A stretch of DNA of 64,000 nucleotides from Myxococcales bacterium. GTDB taxonomy: Bacteria > Myxococcota_A > Polyangia > Haliangiales > Haliangiaceae. Under the pieces are notes generated by a model, which saw nothing but the letters and a program-made list of their open reading frames with translations, was not told the DNA's origin and did no database searches. The stretch's first letter is position 1. Each line of letters opens with the position of its first letter. Both the position numbers and the translations under genes were made by a program. This document shows, piece after piece, positions 1 through 9,677 of this stretch. The stretch spans positions 372,001 through 436,000 of the forward strand of contig JADJUF010000038.1 in assembly GCA_016717005.1 (NCBI GenBank), in the 5' to 3' direction.

Positions 1-39
1 CCGGTCGGGGTGCCGCGCGTGGTCGTGCTCGATCGCTGA
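1..39 (+). CDS. 3' end of a paralogue of the next gene (partial)
   Basis: The first 39 bases encode PVGVPRVVVLDR followed by TGA. The gene ending at 1000 finishes with PVGVPRVVVRDR and a stop, so 11 of the last 12 residues match. This is best read as the tail of an upstream tandem paralogue cut off by the window edge. Nothing more can be said about its function. Confidence 0.6.
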   Translation, partial: PVGVPRVVVLDR

Positions 40-97
40 GCGGAGGTGCTGGGTTTCGCTCGCCTTCCACCTTGGACGGCGAGACAATCGCGAGGCG

Positions 98-1000
98 ATG
101 CCTGCCTGGCCGCGCCGCGATGCGTTCTGTCTCGACTGCCGGACGCTGCAGCCATCCGGAGGCGCGTGCGTGGCCGGCGCCCACCACGAGCTGGTCGACC
201 TGCGCCAGCCCGACGGCCGCCGCGCGCTGCTCACGCGCGTGTGGGGCGAGCCCAATCGACGCTCGCAGCTCCGCACCGCCGCCAAGGTCGGCGCCACCGG
301 CGGCATCCTCGGAGGGGCGCTGCAGCTGAGCCACGCCTGCGGTGCCTGCGGCTCGATCGGCGACACCGCGCTCAAGGACGTCGCGCGGGGAGTCGCGCTG
401 ATCGGGCTGACGTTCGTCGCCGCCTACGCCCTCGGGCTCTGGCTGCGGGCGCGGTGGCGCCGGTGGCGACCCGCGGCGCGGCCCAACGGCGCCGATCGCC
501 CGGGCACCGAGCTGGGGTCGGCCACGGGTCGGATCGGCGCGGTGGTCGCGCGCACGACCGAGCCCGCGGCGATCGGCGGCGCGCCGTGCGCGGCGTTCGG
601 GCTGGAGGCGCGCGATCGCGCGCGCGGGCACGGCGACCGGGTGGTCCTGCGCGATGGTGCCACCGTCGGCTTCGAGGTCGTCCTCGACGACGGCGCCGTG
701 GTCGTGGTCCCGCCCGGGCCGATCGTCGTGGGCGCCGACGCGGCGCTGACCGCGGACGATCCGACGTTCGCCGTCTACCTCGACCTGGTCGATCCCCGGC
801 GCCGGATCGACGACGAGCTCGATCCGTTCACCGCGAACCATGTGCGCGTGGCGCTGGTGCGCGACGGCGATCGGGTCGAGGTGCGCGGCCCGCTGCGCGC
901 GCTGCCCGGCGGCGACGACGCAGGCCCAGCCTACCGGGGCGCGACGACGAGCCGCCTCGCGCCCGTCGGCGTGCCGCGCGTGGTCGTGCGCGATCGCTAG
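98..1000 (+). CDS. Hypothetical membrane protein with N-terminal Cys/His cluster
   Basis: This is a 300-residue protein of unknown function. The first 30 residues carry a C-x2-C-x8-C-x5-H arrangement (FCLDCRTLQP...C...H) that could bind a metal. Residues about 85-120 hold two hydrophobic stretches separated by a short Cys-rich linker (ACGACGS), likely one or two membrane segments, followed by a basic stop-transfer run. The C-terminal half is soluble and rich in Asp, Val and Arg, with short beta-strand-like runs. No family was recognised. Its last codons match the fragment at the window start, so it seems to be part of a tandem gene pair. An in-frame start upstream is not excluded. Confidence 0.6.
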   Translation: MPAWPRRDAFCLDCRTLQPSGGACVAGAHHELVDLRQPDGRRALLTRVWGEPNRRSQLRTAAKVGATGGILGGALQLSHACGACGSIGDTALKDVARGVALIGLTFVAAYALGLWLRARWRRWRPAARPNGADRPGTELGSATGRIGAVVARTTEPAAIGGAPCAAFGLEARDRARGHGDRVVLRDGATVGFEVVLDDGAVVVVPPGPIVVGADAALTADDPTFAVYLDLVDPRRRIDDELDPFTANHVRVALVRDGDRVEVRGPLRALPGGDDAGPAYRGATTSRLAPVGVPRVVVRDR

Positions 1001-1031
1001 CGCGGGCGCGCGCCAGCGGCCGAGCGCGCGG

Positions 1032-1484
1032 CTACTCGGGGGTGCGGATGGTCAGCACCGGCACCTTGCTGTGCCGCACGACCTTCTCGGTGACGCTGCC
1101 GAGGACGACGTGGGCCAGGCCGGTGCGACCGTGGGTGCCCATGACGATCAGATCCGCCCCCTCGCGCGCGGCGGTCACGGCGATCTCGCTGGCGGCGTGG
1201 CCGACCGTGGCGACCGCCGACACCGTGGCGCCCTCGGCGCGCAGGCGGGCGCTGAGCTCGTCGAGGAACGCGGTGGCCCCGCGCAGCGCGTAGTCGCGGA
1301 TCGAGATCGGCGCGCCGCCGTCGTCGGGGACGACGTTCGCCATGGGCCCGAGCATCGACGGCATCTCGGCCACGTGCAGCAGCACCAGCCGCGCGCCGTG
1401 GACCCGCGCGAGGTCCCGCGCCAGGTTGCAGGCGTTGTCGGCGCTGGCCGAGAAGTCGTGGGGTACGAGGATCGTCTTCCACAT
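1032..1484 (-). CDS. Universal stress protein, UspA family
   Basis: A 150-residue single-domain universal stress protein, the usual length for the family. It starts MWKTILVPHDFSASA, the typical first beta strand and nucleotide-contacting Asp. Near the C terminus it has the G-x2-G-x9-G-S pattern (GTHGRTGLAHVVLGS) found in ATP-binding members, then the closing strand VPVLTIRTPE. The ATG at 1484 was chosen because the first strand begins there; the upstream in-frame extension has no family similarity. Role: cytoplasmic ATP-binding stress protein whose exact target is unknown. It is convergent with the previous gene and divergent from the ABC transporter. Confidence 0.9.
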   Translation of the reverse strand: MWKTILVPHDFSASADNACNLARDLARVHGARLVLLHVAEMPSMLGPMANVVPDDGGAPISIRDYALRGATAFLDELSARLRAEGATVSAVATVGHAASEIAVTAAREGADLIVMGTHGRTGLAHVVLGSVTEKVVRHSKVPVLTIRTPE

Positions 1485-1593
1485 GCGCGCATCATGGCAC
1501 GCGCGCCGGTCGGCGGCGTGGTCCGGGCCAGGCAACCGCAGCCTCGCCATCCGGGCAGTAGCGACGTCGGCGCCAGGCCTCTACAGTGGCGCG

Positions 1594-3465
<1,872 letters not shown>

Positions 3466-3666
3466 GCCTCACGGCCCCAGCGGCCTACACGCACGCGGCG
3501 GCCGCGCCGTCGCGGTCGGCCACAGCTGCTGTCGCGGTCGCCTACGTGACCGGCGGTTCACGGTCGCGGGCGGCGGCGAAGCCCATGAGATCGCGGGGCA
3601 CGGCCCGGCCGACTGTCGAAGGTTCACCGCCTTGCGGGTGGCCGGCGGCTTGCGATGATGGCGGTC

Positions 3667-4275
3667 ATGACCAACACCCGCCTCGCCTGGATCACCGCCT
3701 CCCTCTGCGTCCTCGGCCTGGCCACCGCGGGCGCCGCGCACGCCCAGGGCGTGAGCCAGCCGCCGCCGCCGCCCCGGGTCGGGTGGGAGTTCGGCCTCGG
3801 GCTCTACGGCGGCGAGATCAACTGCGAGAACGAGAACGGCGACTTCTGCGACGGCGTCACCGAGGCCGGCGGCTTCGACCTGCACGCGTCGTACTTCTTC
3901 GGGCCGCGCCTCGGCGCCTACGTCGACGTCTGGCCGATGTTCCACAGCGAGGACAACTGGACCTTCACCCACAACGTCGTGACGGTCGGCGTGAAGTACC
4001 GGCCGGTGCCGATCCTGACGCTCACCGCCGGCGTCGGCAGCGCCCAGGCCCGGCTCCGCTACAAGATCGGCGGCCTCCAGGGCGACGCCGAGACCGACGT
4101 CGTCAGCGCGGTGCTGTTCGCGGCCGGGCTCGAGGTGCTGCGCGGGCGTCGGTTCGCGGTCGATCTCCAGGCCCGGGCCGGCATCGGGTTCTACTCCGAG
4201 GACAACAACGGCAACGGCGACCCCGACGTGGTCGGCCGCAACCTCGGCCTCGGCGCGGCGATCACCTGGTTCTGA
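3667..4275 (+). CDS. Secreted outer-membrane beta-barrel-like protein
   Basis: A 202-residue protein with a clear Sec signal peptide: MTNTR, a hydrophobic core and cleavage after AHA. The mature part begins with a proline run and continues as alternating hydrophobic/polar strands with aromatic ends (WEFGLGLYGG, ASYFFGPRLGAYVDV, VGVKYRPVPILTLTAGVG), ending in ITWF. A terminal Phe is typical of outer-membrane barrels. It is probably a small porin-like or OmpW/Omp-type barrel of unknown role. The second of two near ATGs (3667) is preferred because it gives a normal signal peptide. Confidence 0.7.
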   Translation: MTNTRLAWITASLCVLGLATAGAAHAQGVSQPPPPPRVGWEFGLGLYGGEINCENENGDFCDGVTEAGGFDLHASYFFGPRLGAYVDVWPMFHSEDNWTFTHNVVTVGVKYRPVPILTLTAGVGSAQARLRYKIGGLQGDAETDVVSAVLFAAGLEVLRGRRFAVDLQARAGIGFYSEDNNGNGDPDVVGRNLGLGAAITWF

Positions 4276-4278
4276 CCG

Positions 4279-4440
4279 CTACTCCTCGCGCAGATCGATC
4301 AGGCGCGCGCCGCCGCCGTCCATCCCGCCGCCGGCGCTGAACGTCCAGGTGATCGCGCGGACCGCCGGATCGCTGGCGCCGAACCGGTGGCACCGCCCGA
4401 GGCGCCATCTGCGGACCGCCGCATCGCGCTCGCGCTACCG
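4279..4440 (-). pseudogene. Possible 3' remnant of an unknown gene
   Basis: On the minus strand a frame closes with TAG at 4279-4281 and reads FGASDPAVRAITWTFSAGG, then GMDGGGARLIDLREE, before turning into low-complexity Arg-rich sequence upstream of about 4380. This short stretch has normal protein composition, unlike the surrounding GC-rich low-complexity DNA to 4737, in which I see no other gene. It may be a truncated gene end or chance. No start codon or family was found. Confidence 0.25.
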
Positions 4441-4737
4441 CTGCCGCGCCACGCCGCGCGGGGGCCGCCCGCCCCCGGGCGGCGGCGGCGCCCCGCCCGG
4501 CGAGGAGCAGACCCAGAAGGTGGCAGCGCGCGGCGACACCGGCGGGCGCTTGACCGATCCGCGGCCCGCTCGGCGCCGGCCTGGCGCCGGACCTCCGTGG
4601 GCGCCGATCGCTGGCGGCGCCGGCCGCGGCGGCGCCGGACGCTGCGGCGGCCCGCCGGGCCGGGCCGGGGGGCAGGCCGCGCAGGCTACCGCAGCCTCGC
4701 CGCCGCCAGCCGGCCGTTCACGCGCGATACTGCGGCC

Positions 4738-5616
4738 ATGCTGTTCTGGCGATCCGACGGCACCCGCGTCCGCGACCTCGACCCCATGCGGCGGATGATG
4801 CCGATGCTCATGCCGACGCGGAACGAGGCGGTGGTCTACTACGAGCAGCTCATCGACGCGACCGCGCTGGTGGCGTTCCTCGACGAGGCCAACCGCGGCG
4901 ACGGCCCGCGGCTGACGCCGCTGCACCTGGTGGTCGCGGCGCTGGGGCGCACGCTGATCGCGCGGCCGGTGCTCGATCGGTTCGTCGCCGGGCGGCGGCT
5001 GTGGCAGCGCACGCAGCCGTCGATCGCGTTCGCGGCCAAGCGCGAGTTCGCCGACGGCGCCGCGCTCAAGACCATCAAGCTGCCGGTGCTCGCCGACGAG
5101 GCGCTGCCCGCGACCGCCGCGCGGATCCGGGCCGCGGTCGACGCCGGCCGCACCCGCGACGACCGGCCGGTCGATCGCGAGCTGTCGACCCTGGGCAAGC
5201 TGCCCGACGTCCTCCTGTCGCCGCTCGTCCGGCTGGCGCGGTTCCTCGATCGCTGGAACTGCTTGCCGGCGGCGCTGACCAAGGACGACCCGCTGTTCGC
5301 CAGCGTGTTCGTCGCCAACCTCGGCAGCCTCGGCATCGACCGCGCGTGGCACCACCTGTACGAGCACGGCACCGTCAGCCTGTTCTGCGCGATCGGCGGG
5401 CTGCGGCCGGCCGTCGTGGTCGGCCCCGACGGCGCGCCGGCGGTGCGCACGACCTTGCGGCTGCGGTTCACGCTCGACGAGCGCATCTGCGACGGCTACT
5501 ACGCGGCCCAGTCGCTCGAGATCCTGCGCGCCGATCTCGAGGACCCGCGGCGGTTCGCGGCGCCGCCGCCGCCGATCGCCACGACCGAGGTCAACGCCGC
5601 GCGCAGCTCGCTGTGA
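4738..5616 (+). CDS. Stand-alone 2-oxoacid dehydrogenase (E2-type) acyltransferase domain protein
   Basis: A 292-residue protein matching the catalytic domain of lipoyl acyltransferases (E2, chloramphenicol acetyltransferase-like fold). It has no lipoyl or peripheral-subunit-binding domain. Recognisable parts are the YYEQLIDATALVAFLDEAN strand-helix start, the SIAFAAKREFADG segment, FVANLGSLGID, and the C-terminal DERICDG at 247-253. That last motif corresponds to the E2 active site DHRxxDG, but the catalytic His is Glu here (E248), so classical acyl transfer is doubtful. Similar stand-alone domains occur in myxobacteria; their function is unknown. The ATG at 4738 was chosen because family similarity begins there. 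Confidence 0.75.
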   Translation: MLFWRSDGTRVRDLDPMRRMMPMLMPTRNEAVVYYEQLIDATALVAFLDEANRGDGPRLTPLHLVVAALGRTLIARPVLDRFVAGRRLWQRTQPSIAFAAKREFADGAALKTIKLPVLADEALPATAARIRAAVDAGRTRDDRPVDRELSTLGKLPDVLLSPLVRLARFLDRWNCLPAALTKDDPLFASVFVANLGSLGIDRAWHHLYEHGTVSLFCAIGGLRPAVVVGPDGAPAVRTTLRLRFTLDERICDGYYAAQSLEILRADLEDPRRFAAPPPPIATTEVNAARSSL

Positions 5617-5617
5617 G

Positions 5618-6799
5618 TCAGGGCGCGGTCGCCGGGAACTGCGCGCGCCAGGCCCGGACGACCTGCGCCAGCAGCGCGACCCGCGCGCCGCCGCGGCCGG
5701 CGCCGAGCGGCGGCGGCGGCGGCCCGAGCGTGGCCGCGAACGCCTCGAGGCTGCCGAACTTCGTGTGCAGCGCCCGCTGCGCCGCCGCGCGCAGGTCGAG
5801 CACCGGGCCGGGCAGCGCGCCGCCGGCCTCGAGCAAGAGCTGGGCGCCGTGGTGGCCCCACGCGCACACGACGTCGTCGGGGCCGACGAACCCGGCGTGG
5901 CCCATCAGCAGCGACGACAGCGACGGGGCCGCGGCCAGCGCGTCGGCGCTGAGCCGGGTGTGGTACGGCGTCGACGGCGACAGCGGGCCGCGCGGCGCGG
6001 CCAGCGCCTCGAAGGTCGCGCCGGTGCTGGGGCGGTGCGCGATCCAGTGGATCAGCTCGTCGGGCTGGTGATCGGGCTCGCCGCGGTACGGCCAGGCGTT
6101 GGCCTCGCCGACGACGCACACCAGCTGGTCCCAGCGCGCGGCGATCTCCGCCGGCAGCCGCGCCCACGGCGGCGTCGGCGGGCGCGCCGTCTTCACGCGC
6201 GGGCTGGGCTCGGCCGCCTTGCGCGCGAGCTGCGCGTCGACCATCGCGCGGAACGGCGCCAGCATCGCGCGGAAGCGCGCGCGGTCACCCTCGAGCGCGC
6301 CGAGCGCGTGCATCAGCGCCTCGATCGTCGAGCAGAACGCGTCGTCGGGCTCGCGCCGGATCCGGTACTCGGACACCTCGGGCGCGACGAACGCGTAGCG
6401 CGGCAGCGCGTGCAGGATCGGGTTGTCGCGCACGACGGTCTTGGCCTGCGACCACGTGCCGTCGACCACCACCAGCGTCACCGGCCCGGTCGGCGGCTCG
6501 CGCAGGATGTCGCGGGCGCCCGGCCCCGGGTACAACAAGATCGGCGTCCGGGTCGGGTCGGCCAGCGCCGCGCCCAGCGCCGGGTGCGCGCTCCAGTCGA
6601 TGCCGACGTGGAGCTCGGCGTTGGGCAGGCACAGGCTGGCCATGCGCGCGGTGCCGATCGGCATGTCGCGCTCGCGCGGGTGCTGCAGGATCACGACGCG
6701 CGTGCGCGTCGCCAGCTCGGGCAGGTGCGCGCAGTAGCAGACGACCTCGGGCCGGCGGCAGCGCCGGCACATCGGCCGCGGCGTGGCCTCGACCGTCAC
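5618..6799 (-). CDS. DTW-domain protein (tRNA-uridine aminocarboxypropyltransferase-like) with C-terminal extension
   Basis: A 393-residue protein. The N terminus has a zinc-type cluster C11-x2-C14-x6-C21-x-C23 followed by LQHPRERDMPIGTARM, and later VVDGTWSQAK, the hallmark DTW signature. DTW proteins transfer the aminocarboxypropyl group of S-adenosylmethionine to uridine in tRNA. After about residue 215 there is a second region (LVCVVGEANAWPYRGEPDH to the end, including GPDDVVCAWGHHG) that is not part of the usual 200-230-residue DTW protein and that I could not assign. The start is a GTG overlapping the lipB stop (GTGA), so the two genes are translationally coupled. Confidence 0.85.
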   Translation of the reverse strand: MTVEATPRPMCRRCRRPEVVCYCAHLPELATRTRVVILQHPRERDMPIGTARMASLCLPNAELHVGIDWSAHPALGAALADPTRTPILLYPGPGARDILREPPTGPVTLVVVDGTWSQAKTVVRDNPILHALPRYAFVAPEVSEYRIRREPDDAFCSTIEALMHALGALEGDRARFRAMLAPFRAMVDAQLARKAAEPSPRVKTARPPTPPWARLPAEIAARWDQLVCVVGEANAWPYRGEPDHQPDELIHWIAHRPSTGATFEALAAPRGPLSPSTPYHTRLSADALAAAPSLSSLLMGHAGFVGPDDVVCAWGHHGAQLLLEAGGALPGPVLDLRAAAQRALHTKFGSLEAFAATLGPPPPPLGAGRGGARVALLAQVVRAWRAQFPATAP

Positions 6800-7464
6800 G
6801 CCGGGGTCCGGCCCAGGACGCGCGCTAGCTCGTCGGTCAGGATCGGGGTCACGTCGGCGACGGTGATCGCGCGGTCGAGCTCGACCGCGAGCGAGGTCAT
6901 CACCGACGACGCGAACCCGCACGGGTTGATCCGCTGGAAGTACGCCAGGTCGGTGGCGACGTTGAGCGCGAGGCCGTGGAACGTGACCCAGCGGCGGCAC
7001 GCGATGCCGATCGAGCACAGCTTCTTGCGCGCGCCGGCGCGATCGGTGGTCCAGACGCCGGTCTTGCCGGGCTCGCGATCGGTCGCCAGCCCGACCGCGG
7101 CGCAGGTGCGGATGACCGCCTCCTCGAGGTTGCGCAGGAACCGGTGCAGATCGCGCTCGCCCTCGCCGAGCAGCACGATCGGATAGGCCACGAGCTGGCC
7201 GGGGCCGTGGTAGGTGACGTCGCCGCCGCGCTCGACCTCGATGACCTCGACCTCGCCCGGCGCCAGCACGTTGGCGAGCGCCTGCTGCGCCCGGCCGAGC
7301 GTGAACACGTGTGGGTGCTCGACCACCAGCACCCGATCGGCGCCGGCCCCGGTCTTGCGCTCGTCGACCAGCGCCAGCTGCCGCGCCCAGGCGGTGCGGT
7401 AGTCGGCGCGCCCGAGGTCGACGACCTCGAGGCGCGGCGCGGTCGGGGCGGTGACGACTGCCAT
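6796..7464 (-). CDS. lipB: Octanoyl-[acyl-carrier-protein]:protein octanoyltransferase
   Basis: LipB moves octanoate from acyl carrier protein to the lipoyl domains of E2 and GcvH, the first step of lipoate assembly. The sequence has the family motif RGGDVTYHGPGQLVAYPI, the catalytic Lys in RKKLCSIGI and the catalytic Cys in INPCGF. The length (about 222 residues) is normal. The ATG at 7464 is preferred; a GTG at 7485 is also possible. No lipA is in the window. It is the first gene of a two-gene unit with the DTW gene, overlapping by 4 bp. Confidence 0.95.
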   Translation of the reverse strand: MAVVTAPTAPRLEVVDLGRADYRTAWARQLALVDERKTGAGADRVLVVEHPHVFTLGRAQQALANVLAPGEVEVIEVERGGDVTYHGPGQLVAYPIVLLGEGERDLHRFLRNLEEAVIRTCAAVGLATDREPGKTGVWTTDRAGARKKLCSIGIACRRWVTFHGLALNVATDLAYFQRINPCGFASSVMTSLAVELDRAITVADVTPILTDELARVLGRTPA

Positions 7465-7503
7465 GGCGGGCTCGATCGCGCGCACCTTAGCCGGTGTGGT
7501 CGG

Positions 7504-7718
7504 CGCTGTCGACCAGCGAGGTCAGCGCGCGCACCGGGTCGGGCGGGCGCGCTCGAGCGCGGTCGACCAGCGGGGTCAGGGCGCGCACCGGATCGGGCGG
7601 TCGCGCTCGGCGCTGTCGACCAGCGAGGTCAGCGCGCGCACCGGGTCGGGCGGGCGCGCTCGAGCGCGGTCGACCAGCGGGGTCAGCGCGCGAACCGGGT
7701 CGGGCGGTCGTGCTCGAG
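7504..7718. repeat. Four tandem 53-54-bp repeats derived from the end of the adjacent gene
   Basis: Copies begin near 7504, 7558, 7611 and 7665 (spacing 54, 53 and 54). The last copy contains the final codons and stop (7683-7685) of the minus-strand gene at 7683-8825. The other three are near-identical copies lying downstream of that stop. Copies 1 and 3 resemble each other most, as do 2 and 4, suggesting a doubled duplication. One unit is 53 bp, so the open frame is not conserved across the array. Confidence 0.85.
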
Positions 7719-8825
7719 CGCGGCCACCTCCCACTGGTAGTACTCGAAGTCTCCGGCGGCGAGCGCCCAGATCACGCGGCCGCGCACCGGCACCTCGACG
7801 CCGTCGAGCTGGGCCCACGCGCTGCACTCGGCCCGCCAGTCCTCGAGCCTGGCGTCGGGGCCGCCGCCGAGGTAGCGCCGGGCCGCGAACCCGGTCACGC
7901 GGCCGTCGTCGTCGAACGAGAACGTGCCGCTGGCGGTGACGCCGCCCCAGGTCATCGTCGCGACCGCGGCGTGCGCGTCGACGCCCTGCCACGTCAGGTA
8001 CGGCGCCAGCGCCGCGCTCGGGCTCCAGACGAGCTCGCCCAGGAACCGCACGAGCGCGCCCTGATCGATCGTCGGCCCGGCGCTGTCGACGAACGGCACC
8101 AGGCCGCCGACGGTGATCAGCATGTGGCCGCGGCCGTCGAGGTACGTGTCGCGACCGCGCACCGGGATCACGCGCTTCATCATGACGTCGACCGACCACA
8201 CGAACCCGGGGCGGTCGAGGTCGACGTACTGCTCGGCGGTGGCCGGCATCAGCGTCGCGCCGGGCGCGGTGCGCAGCCCGCCGAGCTGGCGCAGCCGCAC
8301 CGCGTGGGCGCGCGGCCGACCGACCACGCCGGCCCGCGTCAACCACCGCGCCACCGGCGGCGGCAGCGTCGCGACGTCGCCGGCGGTCACGGGCGGACCC
8401 GGTGAGCGCGCGGGCTCGATGTAGAGCTGGCGCACCGTCGCGTCGGTCGCGCGCTCGAAGCGGGCGTCGGCCCAGCCGAGCAGCACCGCGAGCGCGAGCA
8501 CGACGTTGGGCAGGGTCCCGACCTTGGCGTCGGGCCAGGCGTAGATCACCAGCGCCTGCGACAGCACCAGGCCGACCAGCCCCAGGCGCCACCAGCCGCC
8601 GACGCCGAGCACCATCGCCACGGCGGCGACGACGACCAGCACGGCCGCGGCGAGCCACAGCGCGCCGATCGGCCGCTGCCACGCCGGCCCGAGCGTCACG
8701 ATCGTGGCGCCGCGGAGCTGCGGCACCGTGGCCAGCCCGAACGCCTTGACGAAGCCGAGCAGGTGGATGAGCCCGTGGATCACGAGCAGGCTGGTGAGCG
8801 CGATGCGCATGGCGAGCGTGGACAC
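7683..8825 (-). CDS. DUF6544-family membrane protein
   Basis: A 380-residue protein. The first 125 residues form about four hydrophobic segments (ALTSLLVIHGLIHLLGFVKA, then GALWLAAAVLVVVAAVAMVL, and others). The rest is a soluble domain beginning LPPPVARWLTRAGVVGRPR and containing DLDRPGFVWSVDV and LVPFVDSAGPTIDQG, which I recognise as the DUF6544 pattern. Function is unknown; the domain may bind a lipid-like ligand, but this is only a guess. Its last codons and stop form the template of the downstream tandem repeat. The first of two close Met codons was kept. Confidence 0.75.
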   Translation of the reverse strand: MSTLAMRIALTSLLVIHGLIHLLGFVKAFGLATVPQLRGATIVTLGPAWQRPIGALWLAAAVLVVVAAVAMVLGVGGWWRLGLVGLVLSQALVIYAWPDAKVGTLPNVVLALAVLLGWADARFERATDATVRQLYIEPARSPGPPVTAGDVATLPPPVARWLTRAGVVGRPRAHAVRLRQLGGLRTAPGATLMPATAEQYVDLDRPGFVWSVDVMMKRVIPVRGRDTYLDGRGHMLITVGGLVPFVDSAGPTIDQGALVRFLGELVWSPSAALAPYLTWQGVDAHAAVATMTWGGVTASGTFSFDDDGRVTGFAARRYLGGGPDARLEDWRAECSAWAQLDGVEVPVRGRVIWALAAGDFEYYQWEVAALEHDRPTRFAR

Positions 8826-8965
8826 AGCAACCGCGATGCCAGCGCCACCGCGGCCCGCCAGCGGTTTTCGCGAATGTGGCGCAGACTCCGCGGCGCCGCG
8901 CGCAGGTCCTGCGCGAACCTGTGCGCGCTAGCGCCTTGGAGATCTCCCGACGTGGGGCCCAGGCG

Positions 8966-9625
8966 CTACCGGAACCGCGGCAAGAGCACGTGGTTCTCGA
9001 CGTGGTGGTGGCGCGCGACCAGGGTCTCGAGCTCGTGGACCGCGACGTACAGCTCGGTCACCTCGTCGCTGCTGCCGGTCGGCGCCTGGTACTCGTGGGT
9101 CATCGCCCGCAGACGGTGGAACATCAGCGTGAACTCGCGGTGCTCGTCGAACATGCCGCCCAGCTTGGCGCGGAGCTCCGGCGTCATCGCGTTGGCGAGC
9201 ATCGCGGGGAACAGCTCGTCCTCCTCGCGGTCGAGGTGCGGCAGCATCTGCTCGGCGAGCGCCTCGATCCCGTGGGAGAGGGCCCGCACCGCCGCCTGCT
9301 GCGGCCCGGCCACGGCCGCGAGCGATCGCGCCTGGTGCTGCATCAGCGCCAGCAGCGCGCGCAGGTGGCGGTGCTGGCGCGCCAGCGCGCGGCTGATCAG
9401 CGCGGAGGTCGACGCGGTGCGCGGATCGGCGTCGGGGTCGGCCTCGCTCATCGCGGCGGTCAGCTCGGCCAGCAGGGCCTCGCGGTCGAGCTTGCGCTCG
9501 GTGATCACCTGGCCCAGCGGCCGGTGCCCCTCGCAGCAGTAGTCGATGTGGCGTCGATCGAGCACGGTCGCGGTGCCGCTGTGGGCGAGCACCAGATCGG
9601 CAACGGGTGCGTCTTCGTCGATCAT
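8966..9625 (-). CDS. Iron-sulfur cluster repair di-iron protein (RIC/YtfE/ScdA family)
   Basis: A 219-residue protein. The N-terminal ScdA_N-type region has HIDYCCEGHRPL with the paired cysteines typical of the family. The rest is a hemerythrin-like four-helix bundle with the metal-binding His/Glu positions in QHRHLRALL, HLDREEDELFP, MFDEHREF and ARHHHVENHVLLPRF. RIC proteins repair iron-sulfur clusters damaged by nitric oxide or oxidants. It stands alone; no nitric-oxide regulator site is obvious in the 140-base upstream gap. Confidence 0.9.
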   Translation of the reverse strand: MIDEDAPVADLVLAHSGTATVLDRRHIDYCCEGHRPLGQVITERKLDREALLAELTAAMSEADPDADPRTASTSALISRALARQHRHLRALLALMQHQARSLAAVAGPQQAAVRALSHGIEALAEQMLPHLDREEDELFPAMLANAMTPELRAKLGGMFDEHREFTLMFHRLRAMTHEYQAPTGSSDEVTELYVAVHELETLVARHHHVENHVLLPRFR

Positions 9626-9677
9626 CAGCCCCCAGTATTGCAGGAACCGCGCCGGGGGGGGCGGATTGATGCGGTAG

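Noticed and set aside
3466..3666. Possible small gene between the ABC exporter and the barrel protein
   Set aside because: Only low-complexity Ala/Arg-rich frames without a ribosome binding site; treated as intergenic.
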